Shown here in pieces: positions 8,555 to 16,562 of a stretch of DNA of 64,000 nucleotides. The notes beneath the pieces are model-generated. The model did no database searches. It was not told where the DNA came from and was given only the letters and a program-made list of their open reading frames with translations. The stretch covers positions 1 to 64,000 of the forward strand of contig CAMZGO010000005.1 of NCBI GenBank assembly GCA_947306425.1. Reading direction: 5' to 3'. The translations under genes and the position numbers were made by a program. Within the stretch, counting starts at the first letter, position 1. The number at the start of each line of letters is the position of its first letter. The stretch comes from an uncultured Elusimicrobia bacterium (lineage in GTDB: Bacteria; Elusimicrobiota; Elusimicrobia; Elusimicrobiales; Elusimicrobiaceae).

Positions 8555-8851
8555 ATGGAAAATAAAAATGTTAACTTTGAAGAAGAAATCACTAATTATA
8601 CAGACGATAAATACAGTGCAGTAGTGCTTGCTTCTATTTGGGCAACGAAAGTTCTCAAACGCAAAGAAGAATTCAAACATAAACCTGATACGGAGCTTAT
8701 CAAAACTGCTTTAAATGATATCTTAAGCGGCCGTGTTACCGCAAAACAGGTTTTAAAAGAATCAAAGGCATCAATTGCAGCCCAAATGAAGGAAGAAGAA
8801 GAAGCCCGCAAAGAAGCCGAAAGAAAGGCTAAAGAACCTCTAAAATTATAA
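8555..8851 (+). CDS. rpoZ: RNA polymerase omega subunit-like protein
   Basis: The 98-aa protein has DDKYSAVVLASIWATKVL followed by HKPDTELIKTALNDILSGRV, which resembles the omega core (helix with clustered Ala/Arg, then KP..IAL.EI..G). The C-terminus is a charged coiled-coil-like tail rich in Glu and Lys. Gene position directly after gmk is the strongest argument. Omega stabilises the beta-prime subunit. The start has AGGAG 7 nt upstream, and the stop overlaps the next ATG (TAATG). Confidence 0.8.
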   Translation: MENKNVNFEEEITNYTDDKYSAVVLASIWATKVLKRKEEFKHKPDTELIKTALNDILSGRVTAKQVLKESKASIAAQMKEEEEARKEAERKAKEPLKL

Positions 8852-9657
8852 TGCAAAAAGCGCGCAATTTAGCCAAAGAATTAAAAAACTACCTCTTGAA
8901 CGAAGAAGAGGGGTTTTTTATAGCCAAAAAGCCTCTTAAAACAAAAAAAGCGGAGACAATTACTAAAAAAGATACCGCTCAAAAGATAGTTCCTAAAGTA
9001 AAAACCGTTGTTAAAGACAAAGCCGTCGCACTTTCGGAGCTTATCGAACAAATAAAAAAATGTACACGCTGTGAACTTGGTAAAACGCGCATTAAAGCTG
9101 TCCCCGGCGAGGGTAATATTAACACAAAACTAATGTTTATCGGCGAGGGCCCAGGGTTTGATGAAGATAGGCAGGGCAGGCCCTTTGTCGGCCGAGCGGG
9201 GCAACTTTTAGATAAAATAATTGTCGCCATGGGTTTTAAGCGTGAGGAAGTTTTTATCGCAAATATGGTAAAATGCCACCCGATGAAAGAGCCGAATAAT
9301 CCGGAAAAACACGGTAATGACCGCGCACCTAACCAAGAAGAAATTGCTTTATGCCGCAGATATATTGAGGAACAAATTGCCCTAATTTCACCTGACTTTA
9401 TTGTGGCGCTCGGTTCCGTTGCCGGAAGAAGTTTGATTAAAGACGTTCCCACATTTTCTGCTATCCGCGGCAAGATTTACGATTTAAATTTAACTTATGC
9501 AACCCCGGCAAAACCAATAAAAATTTTGGCAACATTTCACCCTGCTGCACTTCTAAGAAATCCCGCTTGGAAAAAGGATGCCTGGGCGGACCTTAAAGTA
9601 TTGCTTGCCGCTATGGGGCGCGAACATAAATCACAAACTAACGAAAAACAGGGGTAG
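8851..9657 (+). CDS. Family 4 (Fe-S) uracil-DNA glycosylase
   Basis: The 268-aa protein removes uracil from DNA. Four cysteines fit the 4Fe-4S cluster of this family: CTRC near residues 71-74, KCHP near 141 and LCRRY near 167. Other motifs are GEGPGFDEDRQGRPFVGRAG (catalytic loop), IALGSVAGRSL-type core and the FHPAALLR leucine loop. An N-terminal extension of about 65 residues, rich in Lys, precedes the domain. It is translationally coupled to the omega gene (TAATG) and precedes priA by 3 bp. Confidence 0.93.
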   Translation: MQKARNLAKELKNYLLNEEEGFFIAKKPLKTKKAETITKKDTAQKIVPKVKTVVKDKAVALSELIEQIKKCTRCELGKTRIKAVPGEGNINTKLMFIGEGPGFDEDRQGRPFVGRAGQLLDKIIVAMGFKREEVFIANMVKCHPMKEPNNPEKHGNDRAPNQEEIALCRRYIEEQIALISPDFIVALGSVAGRSLIKDVPTFSAIRGKIYDLNLTYATPAKPIKILATFHPAALLRNPAWKKDAWADLKVLLAAMGREHKSQTNEKQG

Positions 9658-9660
9658 TTT

Positions 9661-11586
9661 ATGTTAGTTTCCGTTTCGCTTATTAAAGTAAGCAAAAGTT
9701 TTGATTATATTTTGCCGGCCGCTTTGGAAGGTAAAGTTACCGTCGGCACAAAAGTCAAAGTTCCTTTTGGGAAAACCGAACAACTTGGTTTTATTTCTGC
9801 ACTGAACACCCAACCGAAATTAAGTTCAAAAATTAAATTAAAAGAGATTTCAGGCTTGGCAGATGAATTGCCTTTTCCGTCAACAATTTTACCTTTGGCG
9901 GAATTTTTGACCAGCACTTATGCAAACACATTGGGTGAAGCGTTAAATGCTTTAAAACCTGCAATTTTAACAAAAAAAATATTAGGCAAACCCAATGAAT
10001 CAAAGCCCGGAAATTTGCCTTTATTTTACGCTGATACTCAAAATAAAAAAATAAAAGAAGCGCTTGATTTTGCAAGCAAACAGGAAAAGACTTTATTTTA
10101 CGGTTCATCTTTTGCACCGCCGGAGGCTGCATTATTTGCCGCCCATAAAACACTTACGGCTGGCGGGCAGGTTTTGGTGCTTGTGCCGGATGTAGTTTCA
10201 AGTTCAAAATTGATTGCGGAAATTAAGCAAAAACTCGGCGCGCAAAATATTTTACTTTGGCACAGTAAGGTTTTATTAAGCGAGCGTAAAAAAACGATTT
10301 CGGAAATATATCAGGGCAAGCCTTGCGTTCTTGTCGGCACGCGTTCTGCTGTTTTACTGCCGTTTAAGAATTTAAAATTAAGTTTAATGTTTTACGAGGA
10401 AGATAAACTTTTTAAGCAAGAAGAAATGCGCCCTTATTACCATGCGCGAGAGGTTCTTTTTGAGCGCGCCAAACTTGAGGGGGGAAAAGTTATTTTAATT
10501 TCTTCCGCGCCGTCTTTGGAGGCTTTGCATAATACCGCCTTATTTAATTTTGAAGATAGTAAAGCCGTTTCAAAAATACAAATTTTGCCGCTAGAATATT
10601 CTGTTACAAACAATAAATTTATTTCCGCGCAACTTGCGTTGCTTTTAGAAGATAATTTTAATAAAGGTAAGCAGTCTTTATTATTAATTAACCGTCTTGG
10701 TTTTGCCGGCGCTTACAGTTGCGTGTTTTGCGGGAGTTTGGCAAAATGCAAAAAATGCGGCGGCGTTTTAAGCCATCAAAAAACCGCAAAAGGCGAAATT
10801 TTATTTTGCAAAAAATGCGGTGCAAAAGAGAGTGTAAATCAAATTTGCCCGCGCTGCCAAAACCAAATTTTTAGGGATACTTTAGGTGGCACCCAAGCGG
10901 TGGAAGAAGAATTAAAAAACTTGTTTAAAGAGGCAAAAATCTTGCGTCTTGACAGCCAAACTTTGGCAAAAATTGATTTAAATAAAATTGACTTTTCCGA
11001 TTATGATTTTATTGTGGGTACCGCTTTAAGTTTACGTGCCAATTTTAGTAATTGCCGAATTTCACTTGCTGCAATTTTAGACGGCGGTTCTGCTTTAAAA
11101 ACTGCTGATTTCCGTGCCGGCGAACACTTCGCGCAAACTTTATATACGTTAAAAACTTTGTTGTATAGCGAGGAAAATCCGCGCTTAATTGTACAAATCA
11201 GAAATAAAAAATTATTTGATTTCCCTGCTTTAGAAAAACATAATTATTTAACTTTTGCCAAAGAGGAACTTGAGTTTAGAAAGGAATTTAATTTTCCGCC
11301 TTATGCTAAACTTGTGCATCTGATTTTGACCGCCAAAAAGCAGGAAGATTTAAACACTTACGGTAAGGCTATGGAAGATGCTTTAAAGGGCGCATACGCT
11401 GATTTTATGGAAATTGAGGGCCCTGTTTCTTGCGGTGCGAAAACAAAAAATTTTGCACAATGTTATTATTTGATTAAGTCCAAGAACGACGGCATGCTTG
11501 CAAGTTTCTTGCACACTTTGCGCCAAAACCCACCGCCGAAGAAACTTGAAATTAAAATTTTGGCTGACCCATATAATTTTGTGTAA
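9661..11586 (+). CDS. priA: PriA-like primosomal protein with degenerate helicase motifs
   Basis: The 641-aa protein follows the PriA layout: an N-terminal DNA-binding domain (FDYILPAAL, GTKVKVPFG), a helicase-like core, the zinc module (CVFCGSLAKCKKCGG, FCKKCGAKE, CPRC; residues about 357-400) and a C-terminal domain (EFNFPPYAKLVHLILTA). The ATPase motifs are badly eroded: Walker A (usually GVTGSGKTE) reads YGSSFAPPEAA, DEEHD reads YEEDKLF, and the motif VI GRAGR region is lost. It probably marks replication restart sites without helicase activity. Actinobacterial PriA proteins are a known precedent for loss of helicase motifs. Confidence 0.9.
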   Translation: MLVSVSLIKVSKSFDYILPAALEGKVTVGTKVKVPFGKTEQLGFISALNTQPKLSSKIKLKEISGLADELPFPSTILPLAEFLTSTYANTLGEALNALKPAILTKKILGKPNESKPGNLPLFYADTQNKKIKEALDFASKQEKTLFYGSSFAPPEAALFAAHKTLTAGGQVLVLVPDVVSSSKLIAEIKQKLGAQNILLWHSKVLLSERKKTISEIYQGKPCVLVGTRSAVLLPFKNLKLSLMFYEEDKLFKQEEMRPYYHAREVLFERAKLEGGKVILISSAPSLEALHNTALFNFEDSKAVSKIQILPLEYSVTNNKFISAQLALLLEDNFNKGKQSLLLINRLGFAGAYSCVFCGSLAKCKKCGGVLSHQKTAKGEILFCKKCGAKESVNQICPRCQNQIFRDTLGGTQAVEEELKNLFKEAKILRLDSQTLAKIDLNKIDFSDYDFIVGTALSLRANFSNCRISLAAILDGGSALKTADFRAGEHFAQTLYTLKTLLYSEENPRLIVQIRNKKLFDFPALEKHNYLTFAKEELEFRKEFNFPPYAKLVHLILTAKKQEDLNTYGKAMEDALKGAYADFMEIEGPVSCGAKTKNFAQCYYLIKSKNDGMLASFLHTLRQNPPPKKLEIKILADPYNFV

Positions 11587-11600
11587 CTTTCGGTTAATTT

Positions 11601-11629
11601 TAGACAAGAAACACCTAATTTTGTATAAT
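11601..11629 (+). promoter_or_regulatory. Promoter of tRNA-Ser
   Basis: TAGACA (11601-11606), 17-nt spacer, TATAAT (11624-11629), with the tRNA starting 18 nt further on. This is the expected layout for a single-tRNA transcript. Confidence 0.7.
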
Positions 11630-11647
11630 TTATATTATAGTTAAGTT

Positions 11648-11735
11648 GGAGAGATGGCCGAGTGGTTGAAGGCGCAGTCCTGGAAAGACTGTATACTCCA
11701 AAAGGGTATCGAGGGTTCGAATCCCTCTCTCTCCG
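11648..11735 (+). tRNA. tRNA-Ser (anticodon GGA)
   Basis: The acceptor stem GGAGAGA (11648-11654) pairs with TCTCTCC (11728-11734). The anticodon loop contains GGA (in CAGTCCTGGAAAGACTG), which reads UCC/UCU serine codons. The long variable arm (TACTCCAAAAGGGTATC region) is typical of class II tRNAs, and the T arm is GAGGG-TTCGAAT-CCCTC. G11735 is the discriminator base. CCA is not encoded. Confidence 0.97.
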
Positions 11736-11760
11736 AATTTTTTATCTCATCTTTTTGGCT

Positions 11761-11846
11761 ATTTTTTGTTTTTTCTTCGGCTTCGGATACCTCCGCCCTA
11801 CGGGCGCGTTAACTCGGTATACCTCGCCTTGACAAAAACAAAAAAT
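11761..11846 (+). repeat. Nested hairpin element, copy 1
   Basis: An outer 13-bp AT stem (ATTTTTTGTTTTT 11761-11773 with its exact complement 11834-11846) encloses an inner ATACC/GGTAT stem. The tail reads CTCAAAAATACTCG. Two related elements occur near 22.7 and 26.1 kb with different outer-stem sequence but the same plan. This copy sits directly behind tRNA-Ser. The rest of 11736-11958 shows no gene. Confidence 0.65.
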
Positions 11847-11958
11847 ATCTCAAAAATACTCGTAAAAAAAATTTACAAATCTTTAAATATTCCAATATTT
11901 TCATAGCACTGCGAATGCAAGCATTCCACAAGAAGGGGAAAATAAGAGAGTATATTTT

Positions 11959-13149
11959 TTATTTTGCAAGCAGTTGTTTAACCATTTCAGGTACTTGTGC
12001 AAGCATTTCTTCTGTCGGATTCCATAAAGATTTAATGGATCTATCAACAACCGTAAAACCGGACTCTTTCAATTTTTCTTGAATCAGTTTTACAGATTCG
12101 CCGCTCCACCCGTAACAACCGAAAGCAGCTGCTTTTTTGTTTTTAAATTTAAGCGATTTCAAAAATGCCATCCAGCCGGCAACGCTTGAAAGCATATCAT
12201 TGCCTTCCGTCGGCGAACCTACCGCTATTGCTTTAGATTTAAAAACCTCTGTCATAATTTCGTTTTTATCATGCTTTGCGATACTGAACACTTTTACGAC
12301 GGTATCCGGGCTTTGTTTGTGTATTTCTTCTGCGATACGGTGTGCAATTTTTGTTGTGCCTTCCCACATCGTATCATACACAACCGTGATTTGATTTTCC
12401 TGATAAGCATTGGCCCACTTTTCGTATAAATCAACAATTTGCATCGGGTTATCACGCCACACAGCACCATGTGAGGGGGCAATAATATCTATCGGCAAAT
12501 TAAGGCTTTTTATTTCTTTGACTTTATTTGCAACGAGCATAGCAAAAGGGTTCAAAATATTTGTGAAATATTTTATTGCCTCATGGAAAAGTAAGCATTG
12601 GTTTGCTTTATCATTAAATAATTCTTCTACGGCAAAATGTTGGCCGAAGGCATCATTTGAAAATAAAATATTATCGCCGGTTAAATAGGTCGCCATAGAG
12701 TCCGGCCAATGTAACATTTTCATTTCAATAAAAATCAGTTTTTTCCCACTACCGATTTCTATGCTGTCACCTGTCTTAACAACTTTGAAATTCCAACCGC
12801 GTTTACCATACTGCCCTTCCAAACTTTTAACGCAGGCGGCAGTACAGTAAATGGGGGTGTTAGGAATTGCTTTAAGCAAAGGGATGAGCGCGCCGGAATG
12901 GTCGCATTCCCCATGGTTTACGACGATAAAATCAATATTTTTAAGGTCAATTTCTTTCTTTAAATTCTCAATGAAGTCAAAACGGTGCGGTGTCCAAATC
13001 GTATCGATTAAGACGGTTTTTTCTTCTTGAATCAAATATGCATTTTGGCTTGAGCCGTGCATAACAGAATAATCTTCCCCGTGAAATTTCTTGAGTTCCC
13101 AATCCAAAAACCCAACCCAATTTACATTGTTTTTAATATGTTTTTTCAT
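11959..13149 (-). CDS. Flavodiiron protein (A-type; oxygen/NO reductase)
   Basis: The 396-aa protein has a metallo-beta-lactamase-fold diiron domain with HGECDHSG (H79, E81, D83, H84), then a His in MLHWPDSM, an Asp in SNDAFGQH and a His in APSHGAVWRDNP. A C-terminal flavodoxin domain follows (VVYDTMWEGTTKIA, SPTEGNDML, FGCYGWSGE). It reduces O2 to water, or NO to N2O, in anaerobes using electrons from rubredoxin or similar donors. The ATG at 13149 is chosen for its AGGAGG; a longer in-frame opening runs into the leader repeat. A roughly 300-nt leader with its own promoter (13475-13503) lies upstream. Confidence 0.95.
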   Translation of the reverse strand: MKKHIKNNVNWVGFLDWELKKFHGEDYSVMHGSSQNAYLIQEEKTVLIDTIWTPHRFDFIENLKKEIDLKNIDFIVVNHGECDHSGALIPLLKAIPNTPIYCTAACVKSLEGQYGKRGWNFKVVKTGDSIEIGSGKKLIFIEMKMLHWPDSMATYLTGDNILFSNDAFGQHFAVEELFNDKANQCLLFHEAIKYFTNILNPFAMLVANKVKEIKSLNLPIDIIAPSHGAVWRDNPMQIVDLYEKWANAYQENQITVVYDTMWEGTTKIAHRIAEEIHKQSPDTVVKVFSIAKHDKNEIMTEVFKSKAIAVGSPTEGNDMLSSVAGWMAFLKSLKFKNKKAAAFGCYGWSGESVKLIQEKLKESGFTVVDRSIKSLWNPTEEMLAQVPEMVKQLLAK

Positions 13150-13449
13150 TTTACCCTCCTGTCGGCGTGTGCCGTTAATTAATTTTAACGGTTTTGGAGA
13201 AAGTGGGAAAATAGGCGCCGGGTTTTGATGCTCGGCGCCTAGTGTGCTTTGAGTGGCAGGCAATATATCGGTATTAACTGCAGTTTTATGGAGAGAATGA
13301 TTCTCTTTGTTACATATATGTTGGTGTGTCTGATATTATAGGAAGAAGCCTGAACTAAAGACACTTTAAAAAGTAGGGTTGTATAAAAAACTTCCTTACC
13401 GTAAATTGATTATACAACCCATCCCCCATTTCAGTTTACCCCAAACCTA

Positions 13450-13503
13450 GTAATCTAATTAGATTACATTATAAATAATAATATAAAAAGACTAGTTTGT
13501 CAA
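13450..13503 (-). promoter_or_regulatory. Promoter with palindromic operator, copy 1
   Basis: On the minus strand TTGACA (complement of 13498-13503), a 17-nt spacer and TATTAT (complement of 13475-13480) form a near-consensus promoter. The perfect 18-bp palindrome GTAATCTAATTAGATTAC (13450-13467) covers the expected start site, the position of a repressor operator. Confidence 0.7.
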
Positions 13504-13521
13504 GGGCGAATTTAAAGATAA

Positions 13522-13562
13522 AAAAGACCTCGTCGGAGATATAGGTCCAAATTAGGTCTTTT
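13522..13562. terminator. Bidirectional terminator
   Basis: AAAAGACCT (13522-13530) pairs with AGGTCTTTT (13554-13562), giving T-runs on both strands. It would end the pilin transcript arriving from 13668. Confidence 0.7.
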
Positions 13563-13667
13563 ATATTAGATGCAGATTTTACCTTTTGGTAGACTATGGA
13601 TATTTTATTTAAGACAGTATTACTGGGCGAGATTTTAATTAAGCCAAAAAGGTATTAGAAAAAAGTA

Positions 13668-14195
13668 CTAGAAATTTAGACCATATCCGACATAAGAACG
13701 ATAAGTGGAAGCGTCTGTATATATTCTACTGTTATATAAATGTTTTTTGCATAGAGTATCATTATATGGCTCATTAATATCATAATTGTAGCATACATAA
13801 TATCTGTCAAATAAATACACAAACATAATTTTTATACTGTTATCCCTGCAATATACATTTTGCGGGGCACCTTCCAAACCACAGGTTAAAGAATTGCCGG
13901 ATATTGATATTTGATATTTACTATTTGGAAAAACAGTTTCACTTGCAGGGAAATCTATATCCAAGTTTTTTCTGTCGTTTGTATAATTCCCGTTTACCAT
14001 GAAATAGCGCCTTTGTGCGTCAATTAGTGTATCTAAGCTTTGAACTAATTTTGAAAATTTTGTTTTCCTTACTGCTTTTCTATATTGCGGCAGGGCAATG
14101 CCTGCAAGTATGCCGATAATGAGCACCACTACCAGAAGTTCAATAAGCGTAAAACCCTTATTTATTTTTTTAGTTTTTTGTGTTTCTTTTTTCAT
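13668..14195 (-). CDS. Type IV pilin-like protein
   Basis: The 175-aa prepilin has leader MKKETQKTKKINKG followed by [17 protein letters not shown] and a Glu at +5. The globular domain contains several Cys, some likely paired. AAGGAA precedes the ATG. Upstream lies a roughly 300-nt leader containing structured element i (14261-14449), which ends in a predicted intrinsic terminator before the gene. The gene and its leader lie between two 356-bp direct repeats. Confidence 0.87.
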   Translation of the reverse strand: MKKETQKTKKINKGFTLIELLVVVLIIGILAGIALPQYRKAVRKTKFSKLVQSLDTLIDAQRRYFMVNGNYTNDRKNLDIDFPASETVFPNSKYQISISGNSLTCGLEGAPQNVYCRDNSIKIMFVYLFDRYYVCYNYDINEPYNDTLCKKHLYNSRIYTDASTYRSYVGYGLNF

Positions 14196-14260
14196 TTTAT
14201 TTTTTCCTTGTTTTATTGTTTTCGGGTAAGTATATAAAATGAATTTTTACGACGACGCCA

Positions 14261-14449
14261 AATAAAAACGACTGTTCATTTTATGGACACTTAAATACAT
14301 AAAACAAACAGCCGTAACTACTGCCCCGAAGGGCAGCAGCATTAAATATATTTTTACCCGTCGGTTACTCATATATTTGATTACGACTGTTTTTGGTTTA
14401 AGTGTCCTTTTGCTTTCGCAAAATACGGCTTTAAAGCCCCCAAAAACAA
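14261..14449 (-). promoter_or_regulatory. Structured pilin leader element i (attenuator-like)
   Basis: Minus-strand RNA. P1 is 11 bp (14285-14295 with 14397-14407). Inside it are hairpin 3 (14344-14378), hairpin 4 (14318-14339) and an ACGGCTG segment (complement of 14309-14315). ACGGCTG can pair upstream with CAGTCGT (complement of 14383-14389; about 12 bp with flanks and one G-U) or downstream with CAGTCGT (complement of 14268-14274), the latter making a 16-bp stem followed by TTTTTATTT. The 5' motif TTGTTTTTGG (complement of 14440-14449) pairs with CCAAAAACAG (complement of 14387-14396). Two small hairpins lie between (14408-14423 and 14427-14438). Confidence 0.8.
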
Positions 14450-14511
14450 ACAAATTTTTAAACCGCATTTTATTTGCGGTAACATTAAATGTTATTTTAA
14501 TGCTTAAATAA

Positions 14512-14517
14512 ATTATA
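14512..14517 (-). promoter_or_regulatory. Extended -10 promoter for pilin leader
   Basis: On the minus strand TGTTATAAT is an extended -10 (TGN plus TATAAT). It lies about 60 nt upstream of element i and would give a leader of about 300 nt for the pilin at 13668-14195. Confidence 0.55.
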
Positions 14518-14519
14518 AC

Positions 14520-16010
14520 AGTTTTTAAACTATTCGGGAGAATTTTTATTAAAATTTCCTTTAAATAACTACAGAAAAAATGGAAAGGGGGAAAATTTAT
14601 TTAAAAATTTTTAAATACACACGGTAAATTGCAGAGGTGGGGGGGGGAATGCCAGCGGTAAATTGTGGCAGTTGGGGAAAATATCGGCGTGTGATAAAAA
14701 AGTGGGGGGAAGTTTTAATTTTTACGAGTGAAAAAGGGGGAAATGAGTAATAAAAAGGGGAAAGTTAAAAAATAAAATGGTGGAAGTTTAGATAAGTTTT
14801 TCCCCTTTTCCGTCGTATATTTTGATCCCCCCTGTTTTGCGAAATTATGGCTTCTTCCAGGTTTATTTACCCCCTTTTAAATTCGTTTAATTCTTCGTTT
14901 AAAGCGTTTTTATTTTGTTTTACAAATACTTTTATATTTTCCGATATTTTTACACCGTAAAAAGTGATTTTAGGGCAATTTTTCTTTAAATTTAAATTTG
15001 ATTAGGTTTATTGTTCCCTTTTTATTTTTAAAGTTTTGGTTTGATTGTTTTTATGTAAATTTTATTTATTTAAAATCCGGAATCTGTTAAAAATCCTATT
15101 TTTTGATTTTTAGGACTTTTTGGGCACTTGCGTTATTTCGTTTTTGGGATATCTACCCTACCCCCAAAAACGAAATACGCGATTTGGTCTTTTTCCGATT
15201 TGGTTGTTTTTTGGGTTGACGGTTTTTGAAAAATTAAAATGGGGTAGGGGGCAAAAAAGTTAAAAATTTCTCAAAATTTTGCCAAAATTTATCTTACAAA
15301 TTTTTTATATATTTTAGCATAATAATTATTCTAATAAAATATTAAAATATGTAATATATAAAAATATATTTAAAATTATGTTTTTTAAATATAAAAATAT
15401 TTTTAAAAATGTAAAATAAAAAATTAAAAAATAGTATAAAAAATGTATTGCTATATTTAAAAATCTATAAAATATATAATAATTAATAAAAAAGTAACCA
15501 TATTATCATATATTTTAAAGTTTATGTAATAATTTTTATAGTTATATTTCATACATTGAAAACATATTATTTAATTAACATAATATAAATTATCACAACA
15601 TTTTAAAGAGGCAAGAAATATGTCATAAAACAAAAATAGGAGTAAAAATTTATCTAAAATTTTGTCCCCCCTTAAATTTACACTTTTATTATTTATTTTA
15701 GAATAATTTTTATGCTAATAATTTTATATAAATTGAAAATATATAAGTCAGTAAAATTTTTAAGAAAGGGGAAATTTAGAAAAAATTATGATAAATTTTT
15801 GGGTTTTGTTTACTTATTTTAGGTTTGGTTTTGAGGTGTTTAGGCAGTTATTATCTATTTTTATAAAGAGAATAAAAAGAGAATAAAGGGTAAAAGTAAG
15901 AAATTTACCCCCTCCCTTGCTATTTGTTAGCCCCATACTTCAAAAATAATCTGGTTATATATTACATTTCTCTGTTTATTTAAGCAAAAAATAGCATCCA
16001 TATAGAAAAT
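14520..16010. other. AT-rich gene desert of 1.5 kb
   Basis: No plausible ORF on either strand. The region is very AT-rich, with poly-G runs (14639-14647), G-rich stretches and long A/T tracts. One perfect-looking inverted repeat occurs: GCGTTATTTCGTTTTTGGG (15130-15148) with CCCAAAAACGAAATACGC (15163-15180), one bulged base. No transposase, tRNA or CRISPR pattern was seen. It could be heavily decayed DNA. Confidence 0.7.
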
Positions 16011-16366
16011 GCGCCGGGTTTTGATGCTCGGCGCCTAGTGTGCTTTGAGTGGCAGGCAATATATTGGTAATAACTGCAGTTTTATGGAGAGAATGATTCT
16101 CTTTGTTACATATATGTTGGTGTGGCTGATTATGCGGAAGAAGCCTGAACTAAAGACACTTTAAAAAGTAGGGTTGTATAAAAAACTTCCTTACCGTAAA
16201 TTGATTATACAACCCATCCCCCATTTCAGTTTACCCCAAACCTAGTAATCTAATTAGATTACATTATAAATAATAATATAAAAAGACTAGTTTGTCAAGG
16301 GCGAATTTAAAGATAAAAAAGACCTCGTCGGAGATATAGGTCCAAATTAGGTCTTTTATATTAGAT
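16011..16366. repeat. 356-bp direct repeat, copy 2 (orphan promoter/leader)
   Basis: Second copy of 13215-13571. It keeps the promoter (TTGACA complement of 16293-16298, 17-nt spacer, TATTAT complement of 16270-16275), the palindrome at 16245-16262, the long GGGTTGTATAA hairpin, the 7-1-7 repeat and the GCGCCG/CGGCGC hairpin. No gene follows it on the minus strand for 1.5 kb. Its strong conservation without a downstream gene argues for either a very recent duplication or a functional ncRNA. Confidence 0.88.
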
Positions 16367-16562
16367 AAAAAGGAAGGGATAGGTAAAAATTTTTTATTTT
16401 ATCCCCCCTAAGCTTCGCAAATGTAATTTAACCAGAAACTCCCGCCAGTGCGTATTCCCTTTGTCGCTATTAGACATTTCCCACCATTTTTCAAAATGGG
16501 AGTTGAAACAAGCGGAAATTTTACACACACGGGTGGCGGCAATAAAGAAGTTTATATTTCAA

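Larger units (their letters stand above)
13215..13571. repeat. 356-bp direct repeat, copy 1 (promoter and leader of flavodiiron gene)
   Basis: Nearly identical to 16011-16366, in the same orientation 2.8 kb away; differences are a few scattered bases and a short patch near 13335. It contains, on the minus strand, a terminator hairpin, a strong promoter, an 18-bp palindrome, a long hairpin with GGGTTGTATAA/TTATACAACCC arms, a 7-1-7 inverted repeat (AGAGAATGATTCTCT at 13292-13306, Fur/PerR-box-like) and the hairpin GGCGCCG/CGGCGCC. No ORF is present. It acts as a leader here, but a self-contained ncRNA gene is an alternative. Confidence 0.9.

Noticed and set aside
13215-13571. tmRNA, RNase P RNA or SRP RNA in the repeat
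   Set aside because: No tRNA-like ends, no GAGGAAAGTCC-type RNase P core and no SRP Alu or S-domain motifs are visible.
13215-16366. Composite transposon or IS with 356-bp repeats
   Set aside because: The repeats are direct, carry no transposase or terminal inverted repeats, and contain promoter and leader signals instead.
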